From Ciborinia camelliae (lineage: Eukaryota > Ascomycota > Leotiomycetes > Helotiales > Sclerotiniaceae), in NCBI GenBank assembly GCA_025890175.1, contig JANPYM010000018.1:384071-448070 (forward strand): a DNA stretch of 64,000 bases. The letters run 5' to 3'. The notes below the pieces were generated by a model. The model saw only the letters and a list, made by a program, of their open reading frames with translations. It made no database searches and was not told where the DNA came from. The translations under genes were made by a program, and so were the position numbers. Below, piece after piece: positions 23,548 through 36,401 of this stretch (the stretch's first letter is position 1; every line of letters starts with the position of its first letter).

Positions 23548-25145
23548 CTAAAGGAAACTAACCTTATTATCAGCCATGCTCTCTGTTAGCATCTTCCACC
23601 CGACAGAATCTTCTTTCTGTCCAGATTTCTCATTCGAAGCTGTAGACTCCAGTTCGGAGCTCTCACTGCCGCTTTGTTGGTCAATGTCAGCCAGAGCGGT
23701 ATATCTGGAGCTTCCTAGGCTACCTACCTTTGCCCAGCTTCATCATTACTTGATGTGCTCTGTGACTTTGGCATTGCTTGTTTGAAATCGTCATCATCAT
23801 CTTCCCACTAAAAGTTCTCGGCATTAGTAGTGTATTATTTGACACGAATGTAGATGCAAATTATAGATGCTGCACTCGGAACCCATAGAAGGAGTAAAGA
23901 TATGCAAACAGTATATCTGGTTATACTCACTTCCGCAGTTTGGGCCTTTTCAAATTCATCCATCGAAAATCCACCGACTTTCTTACTGGTTGTCTCGACC
24001 TCTTGTGATATCAAGGCGATATTGAAGTGACCCGACTTGCCGGTCCTCCCATTTTGTCCCCGATATTCATTTCCCGAGACATGATTAGTGACGTAAATTG
24101 AATCACCACGAGCAATCTCGAGCTTTACGCTTTTAGAAGCCCCTGGGGAAAACTCCCTTGTTGCTATGAACCATTTATCTAAGTAGGCGGATGGATTTGA
24201 CTTTGTTGCGATTCTAGAAGTGAAGGAGTGCCGTGGCAACATAGACTTTGGACCGTTGGGGGCTGATAAGATGGAAACAGAATTACTGCTGGATTCTCCT
24301 AGCCATTTCGGACGAAATTCTGGATTTTTGGGTTGCCAATAGTCTGATTCTTCGTTCGGTGCCCTTCCAAAATTCTGCGTAAACATTTTGATACGACGTT
24401 TTTTCTCATGGTCAAGCAACCGCATGTTTGATTGGACTCTCAGTGGTTGCGATAGAGTTTTCTGGACAGATGCCGATTTCCGGTTTGTGACTGGACATAC
24501 AGGCCGCTTAAATTCCTCTGAATTCTGCTCCTGTTCAATATAAACTGGCTCGCCCATATTAGTTACCTCATCTTCCATGCAGATATTTTCATTAACCGAA
24601 GATGCAAAAGTGTTGCATTCTCTCTCTTGGCTTGAACTCGTAGGGAATCCTTCGTGCTGGAAGTTGGGTGGAGTAATATCAGTTTCCACTACACTGTTGT
24701 CCTCGTCCATATCATTTTTCGTATCGATTGATGTGATTGAGACAGTTGCTTCCCCTGAATTATCCTCGGGAGACTCATCAAACACCAAGAGGAGCTCCTC
24801 AGCTTGGCTCTCGGGTTGGGGCATTTTTTCATTCCTGGTTATTGGGCTTTCTCCGAGTTCCCAGGGATCCATAGAGGCTGGTGGTGAACTTTGCGGACTC
24901 TCCGTGAAGACATATCTCCCCTTATGAAGTAAAGGATCCAGCTTCACCCATTCTTCTCTCGTGAAATAGCCAGCACCATAAAGTATGTACGAGCCCTGAA
25001 ATTGAGAGAATATTAGCATAGAAACGAATCCTGTGGTTAGTTGTTCCCTTTTCCCAAATAATTGAGAATTCGCATATTCCTACGACAAATGACTTACCGC
25101 CTCAACCATTTTGAGACCCTCTGCAGCAAATGTGGACAGCGCCAT
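23548..25145 (-). CDS. SH3-like domain protein (438 aa)
   Basis: Exons (minus) 25145-25098, 24995-23931, 23807-23728, 23671-23548. The middle is acidic and Ser-rich, hence probably disordered. About residues 290-350 (DKWFIATREFSP ... LEIARGDSIYVTNHV ... EYRGQNGRTGKSGHFN) look like an SH3 fold; the RGQN-x-RT-x3-G-x-F pattern recalls the SH3 of ACK-type kinases, but no kinase domain is present here. Exon 3 encodes an Asp-rich WEDDDDDF stretch. The third intron (56 nt) starts GTAGGTAGCCTAGG, a copy of the dispersed AGGT motif, and its CTGAC branch site plus AAG acceptor restore the frame; no shorter splice does so sensibly. A last intron could put the stop at 23491 instead (ending ADNK). Likely an adaptor protein; partner unknown. 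Confidence 0.7.
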
Positions 25146-27132
25146 ATTGCTGAGATACAAGGATCGAAAGATTTTCTTGATGAAACAAAGAAATGAGAAC
25201 GGTTTCCTAATTTGTCAAACAACAAATGGAATGTAAAGAGATATATGTATTCCATACAAACGACGAAGCCCCTCCAGGAGGTAAATAACAGATCACCATT
25301 TGAGAAGTTATATATCTGGCTTCAAGACTAAAGGGAAATAAACCCTGTCTAAAGGCCCTTTTATATCAGGAAAGATGCATGTTGTTCAACCACAGCTACA
25401 GCTTGAACGATTGTCCTTTCATAGTTTTTATTCGGTGTTGGCATTTATTAGCCTGGCCATGAGGGATGGGTGTGGGTGGCTTCCTGTAAGAGTCTGCATA
25501 TGGAAAGATGGGAAGTGAGGAGGGAGACGCGTTAAGGCATCATCGATCAATCCGATGGGCTACCATCAAAACGCGTGATCAGGATATCAGGATATTGTTG
25601 TGAAATTTGCTTGTAATTGGTTTGAGTATAGGCATCTACGAAAGGCTGAATGATGAATCACCCACGCAGTGCCCAGTGCGCACCCAGTGGTATCCACAAA
25701 ATACTGTACAACTTGAATCATCAAAATAACATCCATAACCTGGAGTAACTTGAGCCGAGATAATAAAAACATATATACCGGTATATTATATACATACCTA
25801 GTATATATATTACTTTTTCCGTGACATCACATCGTTGCTGTTTGAACCTGTAGATATACTTATTACTTATATCTATCCTATAATACTTTATCTATGACTA
25901 TTTAGCATCATCCAAACTCTAGGCTATAGTGAACATTCTTAATCTGATCATTTCGCTAGCAGAAATCTTGAAAATGTAGAGAAAACCAAAATCAATCATC
26001 GGTGTTGAAGTGCCCACCCGCTGGAACTAGGCCTGCATGATTACCGTCTAGACTCTAAACTCATCCGCATGAGCTCACACTAAACCCTTTTGAATCCCTG
26101 ACTTTGCTGATTCTTCCAATCGTATACTCTGCTTAACCAAAACACCTAACCAAGGGCTAGATCAATTGGGCTTGGTTTGAGTTTATGTAAATGAGTTTAG
26201 ACGGTACAGTATTTTGCACTTGCCATCACTTTAGTTCTACAAGCCGTTCAAGTGTAACCAACCCCTTGCTTGCATAGCTCCAAGCATGACAATCGCAGAG
26301 AAATTGTCTTTTGAATGAAGGCGATTCACGAATATGTATTGCCGGTACGTTTGAAGTTCGAACGAATGTGCGATCTGGTTTCGCAATGCGCATATTCTCT
26401 CTACCACTTTGGTGAAAATGGATCGCGCTGCAACCTGCATGCACCTTGGTCCCAACAAAATTTCAAATCAAATATTTGGCCATCTGCGATACAGATTTTT
26501 ACCTCGTTTATTCCCGTTTGTTGCTAGTTTGTTTCTGCATTTGTTTCTTGCCCCAATTTTCCACCAAGGTAAAATATTCAGACCGGCGTGTAACACAGCT
26601 TACACCTAGAATTATTTGTGATTATTAATCTTGATGATACATGTTCTTTGCCAGGCTTCTATCTTCAGATTCTTCATCCCATATGTCCCATTCAATAATT
26701 TAAAAGACTAACCTTTACCTTGGTATATCCGCTGGAAATCCGCAAACCCACATCTAATTCGCCCGAATATCTTCTGTGGAGAAATTGTCATTAGCAGATA
26801 GGGTCTAGATTACATGGTATTTTACTATCGCCTGTCACCATTGCAAGATTAGTCATGAAAGTGGCATTTATTGCTGACCTCCATCTTGTCCCCGCCAATT
26901 AAAATGTTCATAATCAAAAAGAACGCTGCATGAGGCTTTTCAGCATGGGATCATTGAGCCTTACCTCGCCAGTACGAAGATTCTATAGTTTCGATAGCAG
27001 TATAGTAATCTTTCCTCCAGAGCATGAGATCGAAAATATAAATACCTAGGGACTCAGTATGCCTTGCGATAGCTTTCATCTCCCGTTATTCCTCAACCTA
27101 ACTCTAGCAAATCTTCCTCTTTCTTAAAAGCC
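25146..27132. other. Intergenic, 2 kb
   Basis: Divergent promoters for the SH3-like gene (minus) and the peroxidase gene (plus). The span contains TATATA-rich DNA at 25770-25815 and no supported gene; overlapping short frames at 26226-26628 on both strands look like chance. Confidence 0.4.
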
Positions 27133-28708
27133 ATGATTTTTTTGTTGTTGCTAGGGGTTTTTACCGCAACTGATGCAGCTTTCTTCTATCCCGATGCTCA
27201 AATTTCACAACTTGAACACATTCTCGTCGATACTCATGGTGCACATGCATCCGGGTTTGCTGATGCTATAACGCCCTGCTCCAACTACGTATCTGGAGGG
27301 CCAACCTTTGGACGAGAAACTGCTGCACAATGGCTTCGAGTCGCCTTTCATGACTTCGTTACTGCTCGTGTTGATGAAGGTATCGGTGGAATTGATGCTA
27401 GTATCGGGTTCGAAACGCTCAGAGAAGAGGACTCTGGCAGTGCGTTCAATGACTCCTTTGCATTCTTTCGGCCTTATGTGAATGCACGAGTGAGCATGGC
27501 AGATCTTGTAGCTTTGTCTGTTAGCATGAGTGTTGGGAACTGTGGAGGACCTCAAATTCCTGTCCGAGGTGGAAGGATTGACGCGACTGGTCCGGGCCCA
27601 GAAGGTGTACCGGCTCCGGAGACATCTCTCGAGCTTACTTTGGAATACTTCGCCAATGCAGGATTTAATCAGGTAGATTCAATTGGGCTTACTGCTTGTG
27701 GCCACACCATGGGTAGCGTACATCATGGAGGTTTCCCGACTGTGGTAGGGAATGAAACTGTCAATCCGAACAACAATAGCGCTGGAGGAATTCATTTTGA
27801 TGCTACCGGCGATGTCTTCGACAGCAAAGTTGTTCACGAATATATCGATTGGACAGGCAATCAAGGTGGACCTCTTGTCACCTCATTTAACGAATCATCA
27901 AGGAGTGATCTTCGACTTTATGAGAGTGATGGTAATGTGACAATGCGTCGATTATACGATCAAGGTGACAACTTTTTGAACTCGTGCGTGCCTCTAATGC
28001 AGCGTATGGTTGAAACGGTGCCGAAGGAGGTCATACTTTCGGATATAGTCTTTCCTATGACTATCAAGCCTGTTAATGTCACTTTTGACTTCTCAGAAGA
28101 TGGATCTTCTATCTTGACTGGCACTATTCGGGTACTTATTTACCTTTACTTCTTTGAATTCCTTTCTAACACTCTGGCAGGTTCTCACTGCTTCTGGATC
28201 TACTCCACCAACCAGTATTTCTCTTACTGTATCCTCCGAACAGAATGTCTCCCTCTCGGCAAAATCTGGCACTGGGACATCCGTGTTCGGTACTACATCG
28301 TACTTCCCATTCACGCTTCCAGTCACATCTTTCTCCAGCCTTCGATCCTTTACAATCTCAGTCCCCTCGATATCTTCACAGTCATTCATGATCGCGTGCC
28401 CTGATGCTTTTGTCGTTCCCTCACTTTCTGCGCTTTCTTCAAAGACAACATCGATAGTCAATGTAACCATTGCATCTCAAGAGCAATCTTATGGAACACC
28501 AAAAGTAGTACTCAAAGCGCCAATACCACAACAGGGAACTTTGGGCCCCACAATTGGGAGTTACGAAGTATCGAATTTGAATGCAGTGGGCATGAAAGCC
28601 GACTTTAAATTGTGGGAAGGTAGTCTAGATCTTGGTGTCTTAGCTACTGGAAGTGTCGCCGTTGAAGTACTTCACGGAGACGATGTTGCTGATCTCATTT
28701 TCCTATAG
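27133..28708 (+). CDS. Secreted heme peroxidase, class II-like (508 aa)
   Basis: Exons 27133-28131 and 28181-28708; the 49-nt phase-0 intron (GTACTT...CTGGCAG) is needed to leave the first frame. A signal peptide ends near ATDAAF. The distal heme site is WLRVAFHDF (Arg and His), followed by a Ca2+-site-like GGIDASIGFE. The proximal His lies in LTACGHTMGSVHHGGFP, and GPGPEGVPAPE matches the peroxidase fold between them. This is the plant/fungal/bacterial peroxidase superfamily. Many Asn-X-Ser/Thr sites fit a secreted enzyme oxidising phenolics with H2O2. The last roughly 180 residues form a Ser/Thr-rich extension with no domain I recognise, which is unusual compared with the typical 350-residue enzyme. 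Whether it attacks lignin cannot be judged. Confidence 0.88.
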
Positions 28709-29098
28709 AAATTATATTTTATGTATTTAATTTGAATATATACCATACCCTTTTGTACCAATCTTCAGAAGTGTCGAGTCAAGTTACAAGTTACAAGTTT
28801 TTATTTCCTGCAATAATCAAGATGCCTCTTCATGGTGCCATCATTCTTGCCGCTCTCTTTTCATCTAATGAGTCTACGGGAAGGTACCAGAAGCGCGGCT
28901 TCCGCTCACTTAGTATCACTTTCCTTTTCATGCACAGAAATTCAAGAACTTTACGCTTTAAATCAATGTTTACGCTGCATTGTCTTCAAGTTGTTGCGGC
29001 ACTCCATTCCCATTATTATATTCTTCAATCTCCTACTCCATTGCAAATATCACAATTTCTATCCCAAACCTTTCAGGACATACATATTGGAAGTTTTC
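28709..29098. other. Short intergenic region
   Basis: About 390 bases between two plus-strand genes. Open frames starting at 28732 and 28832 run through it but the downstream ATG at 29099 fits the spliced gene better. Confidence 0.4.
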
Positions 29099-30255
29099 AT
29101 GTCGTACGACAATTGGGCTTACGATATTGGCTCGGACTCAGATCCCGATGAGCTTCATTGGGATGTAGACATAGTGGCTGGTTATGAAACTATGGATGAA
29201 TTGCACAATCATTCCAGGTTAAACATTTGTAAGTAGACATCCTTATTTTGCCAATCAACGATCTATTCGAGTACTTATGATGACATAGCTACACCTGAAG
29301 GAAACGCTGTCAAGAATAAGATGCACGCAGTGTTTAATCTATCTCTTTCCGAGAATTGTAGGCATATATCCTAACTCGCTGACACCGAACGATCTATTCT
29401 ACTACTTACAATCATAAAGTTAAAACCAAAGAATACGCGGTCGGAAATGTCTCACACAAATCATGGTACACAGAAAAGAACTTTCCAAGGCCACATAATA
29501 TTGTTAGCTATCCATCAACCATAAGCCAGGCTTGTTTCCTCGTCAATCCCCAACTGCCTCGAATAAGCACACTCCCTATTGAAGCTTACCAAAGCATTAT
29601 TCCTCGAATCAATTTCGCTACTCCGCAAGATGCGTTTACAGCAGTACATAACGAAGCAAGAGATTCATATAGTCTTTACTGGAATCAGATCCGTTTGAAT
29701 TTGGACAGTTATGCCAAGAAGAAGCGTGAAACATGGATGGAGAATCATGCAAATTTGGTATCAATGAAGAGAGGTTATACCGGCAAGGACGCATGCAAAG
29801 TTTCCTCTGTCCGTTTGATCTATCCCGAAATGAAAAGAGGTCGGCAAAAGATCTTCCTCGATTCAGTACGCGAGATAATCAGGGAACATGAGGTACCAAT
29901 CACAAGAAATGGGCACACTTGGTTTATGACACCTTCAGTTGGCGATGCTACCAGTTTCAGGATGAGAGACAAAGACATATTGAAATGGGGTAATAAATAC
30001 GGATCTCATGACGAACGTCTCTCTCTAGCACAGTGTAAATTCTTGATCTGGAATTTACTAAGGTCTGGTGAGGATGACAGACTGAAGAGACTTGAAATTT
30101 GGGAGGAGGCTCAAAGGGAGAGGCACGTCGGTGTACCCTCAAGAACTGGAGTTGAATACGGAACAATGAAATCAGCTATGTACATAGTGTGGAGAGAATT
30201 TGGCTGTCCGGAAATGGTCAAAGATATTCTCTCACCTCCAAATTTTGCCATATGA
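29099..30255 (+). CDS. Uncharacterised protein (344 aa)
   Basis: Exons 29099-29228, 29289-29357 and 29420-30255; both introns are phase 1 with good GTAAGT/GTAGGC donors and TAG/AAG acceptors, and the frame is open for 835 bases after the second. The N-terminus is acidic (IGSDSDPDELHWD), the C-terminal half is basic with many Trp and Arg (RETWMENH, RGRQKIFLDSV, RLKRLEIWEEAQRERH). No signal peptide, membrane segment or known motif is visible. Probably soluble, cytoplasmic or nuclear. I cannot assign a function; the pattern is that of a lineage-specific gene. Confidence 0.68.
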
Positions 30256-30738
30256 CCCGTCGGAAGCTTCTCATGAGTCTAGCTAGACCAAATTCTTCGG
30301 ATAGCAGCAGCTTTGATGCACTTGGCCTTTAATGAATCAAAACATCTGCATCTCATTTACCCGTTATCATACCTTTTCTTGACACTTTTAGTCTGTTGAA
30401 CTGTACCATCTTCTATTGTTATGTCATTAATTTCGACTACTTTTGCACCTTGGGTGAGTCTACGCAGAGGTCCCAGAAGTGCACAAAAGGACGGCTTGCT
30501 CGCTCCCTCCATATCCCTATTTTCTTTTCTTAATAGTATAGAAATGCAAATTATCTTACTTCAAATGTACACTCCATTCCTAGTATTCAATAAACCTCTT
30601 GACCTCCTACTCAACTGACCTTTTTGGTCCTAACTCCTTCATTGCTATTTTCTCTTTGCTTTTTGATCATAAGAATCTTAAATTATTGTTTCGGTTCAAA
30701 TTTCTATTGTATGAACAATGTTTCAACATTAGAATATT

Positions 30739-30788
30739 ATTGATATAAAATAGTTCTACATATACTGGCTCGATATACAATAATAACA
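30739..30788 (+). repeat. Dispersed repeat relic, copy 1
   Basis: Matches 32131-32180 at 46 of 50 positions; all four differences are transitions (C/T or G/A). Part of it also occurs at 49542-49567 on the other strand. Probably the remnant of a transposon or LTR. Confidence 0.65.
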
Positions 30789-32130
30789 AAAAATATTATT
30801 GTATAGATCATTTCCAGGTATTAAATCTCTATCTCCATCCCATACATCATATTCGAGCATTCAACTCTATTCTAACCTTGTTGTAACCAGGCCGAACCGC
30901 ATGGACTTTCACATATGGTAGTTACTCTGAATCTTCGATTCAAAATGCTATTAAATGATCTTATTATTCATCATATACCCAACATGAATTCCTTGATCAA
31001 AATTCATAGCATAAACGAAGGAATTTCAATGGCGGGAACGATTTTTCTATTTGCCATGCAAGCAAAGTTATCTGTCTTTGCATGATTTCCACTCTGGGAA
31101 TTCAAAAAGAATTATCCCCATTAAAAATAGTGAAGTAAACAACGCCGTTCTTTCTCTTCTCCCGACTTTGAAGGACACCTGAGAATATCATGATGCTAGA
31201 TAGTGCTGCAGGCTATATATTTTGGAGTCCCGAGTATTACGATACATTTCTGATGTCTTTATGAGACCGATAGCATTATAATGAAGTGCCGATAAGATCT
31301 TTTGCTAGATGATATTCGGTACTCAACTAGTCTTAACTCGACATACCTCATAATGATTCATCATCTCGTCGTACACTGATAAATGCCCTCATGCACACTT
31401 CTCAAGTATTTTGACAAAATCCAATGGAGCTCAAGATCGATTCTTGCTTGGATAATAGCTTGGGCTATCTAGGTAGTTGGAACAATCGCCAATGATTTCT
31501 GCATTTCACAGTACAAAAATCACTGATCCCGTTTTGAGAAATAGGTACGCCAAATTCAAAAACCGTCTTACCTGCTCTTCGCGAAGCCGTAAATGGAAGT
31601 TACGCCGCAAGATATATTTTTCTTGACCTCTGTGTGTGGAAATCCTGCCCAGATATTCTGAAGGCAATACATGCGTAACCCAGCCAAATCCATATATGTT
31701 CTCATTAGGCATATCAATGGAGATGGAAAATATAGGAGCAATTTTCACGCATAGTCTTCATATTTCTCATCATAATTTGCCTTTCCTCTTCTATCCTACC
31801 CTTCGACGCAAAGATCCACTTTCGCAAGAAGCCAGCCTAGCCATCGCCGATATTCATCTCATTCTCCGGCTTCAAGACCTTTCCGACTATGAAAGATATC
31901 CCACTTGAGCAATGAAGCTTGGCACCCAAGTTTGGGAAAACCGGAATATGATCGACGACGTGCATCAATTTTTAGGGCTCAAGATGGTCGGTCGGTCCAT
32001 GGATGCTGTACCAAGGAATATCAATATGCGGTATTCCCATTCGTCTAGTCTCGTGGGTGGATATCATACGCATCCATTCGCCTAGACAACATTCCGTCTA
32101 CTCTTATTCTTGGACTCGATATCATCTTTA

Positions 32131-32180
32131 TTGATATAAAATAGTTCTACATACACTAGCTCGATACACAGTAATAACAA
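32131..32180 (+). repeat. Dispersed repeat relic, copy 2
   Basis: Partner of 30739-30788. On the minus strand it reads through an AATAAA-like box just outside (TATCAATAAAG), as an LTR polyadenylation region might, but no matching LTR partner is in the window. Confidence 0.65.
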
Positions 32181-32862
32181 GAATCTTGAACTCCTAGGGG
32201 TTTCGGTACAGGAACTATCCGGACCTTCACAATCTTCCCCTACTTTTTCTAGCTCTCCAATTCTTACCACGCTCCACGCTCCATCTCAATTACACATTCG
32301 AAATTGTTCTATTCCTTTCGTAGACCCTACAGAAACTCAGCCCTCAGTCACGCAACCTCTTCGGATCCATCTTCTCGCAAGAAAAGTCTCGACTACCAAT
32401 TCCAAAATCTCTCCCCATATAGACTACACCGACAATTCTGCTTCCATGTATTTCTGACAAAGATTATGTATGATGTTCAAGCTACCTAGCTTTAACAAAT
32501 AGACCTCATAGACTCAAGAGAAACTATTGCATATCCTCATCCTCCGGTCCTCATATTTTATACTATACTCGCAGCTGCTCTCTTCTCACGCCTTGGTACA
32601 TGTGCAAAGGATATATATCTAGATGTTTTGTAAATTTACCGCGATTTCTCAATCTCATGTTGCGATTGCCATGGGAAATAGATCGGGCAGATACCCACGA
32701 TGATTTTCGAAAGATGAACAACATATCGCAGAGAAATCAGGTGGAAGTATAATTCTTCCCACCAACCAACCACGGATGATAGAAGCAAGAACCCCTCCTT
32801 GTCCATTCATACCCGCACAAAAAAGAATGTCCCACGAACAAACCCAAAACTCCACATCTCAC

Positions 32863-33899
32863 CTACGGCAAAACATGATTCCGGAACCAATCCAAAATAA
32901 CCGGCGTCGCATTAAAGCTCGCCGGTCCCTCCCCATGGGCCAGCAAATCCGAATTCCCCACCGTACTCGGCCAATCATGACCGAGGGCGCGATCAAAAAC
33001 ATGCGTAACCAAGCCGCTCTCCGCGCCGCTCCCAAACCGATAAACCGTCGTATCCACGCCCCAAACCTCCGTCGCATTCTGCGTTCCCAAGCCATCCCGC
33101 ACCGCCCACGCGCGCACCCAGTGCGGAATCGCCGGCACGCATTCGTTCGAGCGGTTCGCCTGTCCCGAATACCGAATCGTCGTGTCGTTTCCGCCGTGGA
33201 TCTCGAGCATGGGGATTTTGGCGCGGCCGGGCGAACATGGGATCGTGACGTGCGATGGGTCGCACGGTTGCGTGTCGATGTAGAAGGCGCCGGAGACGGG
33301 GGCGAAGGCCGCGATCTGCGTGGATAGGTGTGGGTCGCACGCGAGCGTGTTGCAGAATCCGCCGCCGGCGGATTTGCCTGTCGCCCAGATGCGCTTGGTG
33401 TCGATGCAGTAGGTGGTATTGAGGCTGACGATGATGTCGCTCACGAGCTGCGTGTCGTTTGCTGTGGTTCCGGGGCTGCCTTGCCATTTTCCCTGGTTTT
33501 TTGTTAGGGCGGTGTTTAGGTAGGTAGATAATCTTGAGGAGGAAAGTCTTTCTTTCTTACCTTGATTCCCTGGGGGTAGATGGTGATGGCGAAGTTATTG
33601 AATTCCGGGTTTGAAATTTGGTCGAGGGCGAGTTGATGCGAAGCATTTCGATTCGCACCATGGAAGGAGAAAATGACGGGGGTGGAAGATTGGGTTGCGT
33701 AGAGAGGGGGGACGACGATGAGATAGGATCGGGTCACGTTGGAACTTATGATGGAGATGTTTTGAGGCTGTCCGATGGTTATGTCGGAGGGTATTGTCTT
33801 GGTGCATGTGGAAGATGGGGAGTACTCTCGGGCATTTATGAGACTGAAGAGCGAGAAATGGGCTACGAAAGCATATACGGCATTATTTAGAGAAACCAT
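32863..33899 (-). CDS. Feruloyl esterase-like CE1 hydrolase, secreted (322 aa)
   Basis: Exons (minus) 33899-33561 and 33492-32863; the 68-nt phase-0 intron carries an AGGTAGGTAG microsatellite core. The ATG at 33899 begins a signal peptide (VSLNNAVYAFVAHFSLF); the longer frame upstream has no ATG. Alpha/beta-hydrolase landmarks: VIFSFHGANRNASH (oxyanion region), ATGKSAGGGFCN with the nucleophile Ser in G-x-S-x-G, MLEIHGGNDTTIRY with the likely acid, and ALGHDWPS with the His. Paired Cys in CIDTKR / CNTLACD and CDPSHVTIPC fit the family's disulphides. This matches the LpqC/polyhydroxybutyrate-depolymerase-like group that includes type C/D feruloyl esterases, which release ferulate from plant cell-wall arabinoxylan. 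Exon 2 is much GC-richer than the surrounding DNA, giving long antisense frames that are shadows. Confidence 0.88.
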
Positions 33900-35504
33900 G
33901 ATTGATGTACGGATAAGACTAGTATGACCGGTCGAGTATTCAAGAAATTTGTCCACTGGTATTCAAATTCGTAGAGAAACTGAATCTCAGCAGACCTGAG
34001 TTGCAGATATACCGAGACCTAGTTTAGATGTCCAAAGACGGCGGAATCCGGATTCCGTTGAATAATCCGTTGTTTAGTGCTACGACTGATTCCGCTACGT
34101 CATAAATCTGTTCCGAAAAAGCGAAGGATCGAAATCCGGACTTTCTTATGTATATATAAAATCCGGGAGAAAATGTGCATAGACAGTAGAAAGAGAAGTG
34201 GCGCAACCCAAGTGGACTGCAAACAAAGGCATAAGATTTTCCAGGTTTGGCGTATCGGTTCCGCCATCCACCTCGTTAATTTAAGCGAAAATGGGAATAG
34301 CTTCATTTTTAGCTCGGGAAATTGAGTTTTTGGAAACTTTATCTTGAACCTTATTTTAAGCCCTATTGCAAGCCTCACTTCACGCCTTATTTTATACGGC
34401 ATTCGAATTCATTTTGTGGTTTTTGTTATGAATATAATGATTGTAGTATTGTCAGGGTGTATTCTATTATAATGAAAGTCGGAGATGGAAAGTATTATAT
34501 TGTAACTATTGAGCCCCTGTTCTTATATGCCTCTTCTCCATTCTTATTGTAGCCTAGTATCGAACCATGTGACCTTACTTTCTTAATGGTTTTATAGTAT
34601 ATTTATTAAGAACAGTTTAAAATCATATCAAAAGTCGGTAATGGTTTAGAGAAAAAGCGGACTTTTTTTAATAGAAAAAGTAAAGGTAATAAAACGCATT
34701 TTTTTTCTTTTCAAATCCGTATGTATGTAAATATCTTCAAAATACATATAATACAATTATTCCATTGAATTTTACAACTTTTTTGTTTTACAAAATTCGC
34801 AATTCCATATCCAAATATATATAACAGAAAAAAGCAAATCATTTTGTGGAAAAGGGGGGATTATTTTGCGGATTTTGACATCGAGACGAGTCCTTAACTG
34901 CCTGAAGGAAGTCAGACGCCCTATTAATAAATCAATCATCAGGCGCTAGCCATTTGAGCTTCTCTCGTAGACCGCTGACAGGATCATACTCATCCTTAAT
35001 CGTAGGCGAGGCAATGCTGACCTCCTGTTTGTACCTACCAAGGGTAGCTGGCACGCCTACGATTACACGGCTATATAGAATGAGTAAGATACGAACTTGT
35101 AGCCTGTATTGATTGTACGAGAGTTGTTTTCACCTTGAATCAATGAGATTTACGAAAGGAAATTGTTACCCCTTCATGTGACCCCTTCATAATGTATTAG
35201 ATTAGTAATCCCCTATTAATAAGGGATTAATAAGCGAAAGCTATTATCTTAGCTTCCGTCACTTAACTAGGTAATTCTACATCCTTTTCAATTATAACAA
35301 ATCTTGACAGAAATCAATAGAATGAAGTTGGAGTTGGTGCTGATATCTACTTTAATATGCTGGAGACGTCATGATGATGAAGTTGTGGGGGAGTAGTGGT
35401 CTAGGTATAGGGATACTATGCCGCACACTGGCACCAGCGCTAGAAACATTCGTTTCCAAGATGGCGGACGACCACCCACTGACCCAGTGCGCACCTACCA
35501 CCTA

Positions 35505-35560
35505 CCACCTAGCCATCTAGCCATCTAGCCATCTAGCCATCTACCCACCTACCCCTCCCA
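35505..35560. repeat. (CCATCTAG)n / (CCACCTA)n tandem tract
   Basis: Four near-perfect CCATCTAG units followed by degenerate CCACCTACC units; related to the ACCT-type microsatellites elsewhere in the window. Confidence 0.75.
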
Positions 35561-36401
35561 CCCACTCACTCTCCTATCCACCTGCTCACCCGCTGAGAAA
35601 ATTACTTTAATATGGGAAAGGACCTCGGGAATGAAGGAATCATAACCTCGGAAATCATGAAGGAATATTGAAGGAATATTGAATGGTTGAATTCATTAAG
35701 ATTATCTAATCAGCAAGCAGGGCTGATGGTTATGTATCCACTTATTATGGAAGTATCCATGTACTACCTAGGTTACCAGTACCACCTATCTAAGCTTATG
35801 TAAGAACTAGGTAGGTGGTACTCGTACTCGTACATACCCGTATGTACGAGACCTTCCTTACCCAAAATACCTCCTACTAATACACGTACTAATAACTCGT
35901 TCCTTCCTTTACACCGCCCGAACGCCTTCACATCCTTCTTTTCACGACCATCCGTACAACAACACATAACATCATCAACATCGAATATCCTTCAATGCCA
36001 TCAAGACAATGCGATAGAGAAGATCTGTAAACCGGTTTTGATTTGAACATGGCAGATCCTGGCTACAACAAGGTTATCTATTATGCCCGTTCGCGATCAG
36101 ATAATGCCGACTCCGATGAGGAAGGTCTCAAATGTGAATCTATGTAAGGTTATCGTTATCATTCTCTACCAAGTTCATAACAAGCGAATCCATACCTTTG
36201 ATACTGGAAACGTCCCCCTTGTACGGTTCTAGATCCTCTAGAGTTACGTGAACCCAGATCCCAGATCGATATTGTTCGACGTCACTTATCATCAAATTTT
36301 ATCAACATCACATCATCTTGAGGTGAAACTGTGTGAAATCCTAAGGATTTCCTATACGTTGAACGAACTGTGAAGTAGTACTCACTCTCACTCCCCGCGG
36401 C

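Larger units (their letters stand above)
30256..32862. other. AT-rich intergenic region with dispersed repeat relics
   Basis: 2.6 kb with no supported gene. It holds two copies of a dispersed 50-base repeat (30739 and 32131, annotated separately). The short overlapping frames at 31506-31908 do not resemble any family I know. Confidence 0.4.

Noticed and set aside
23711..23727. A 17-base intron (GTAGGTAGCCTAGGAAG) that would also keep frame in the SH3-like gene
   Set aside because: Far too short to be spliced; the 56-nt alternative has a branch site and acceptor.
32776..33487. Long Arg/Pro-rich frames on both strands over the feruloyl esterase gene
   Set aside because: High GC of exon 2 leaves all frames open; only one frame has the G-x-S-x-G and His motifs.
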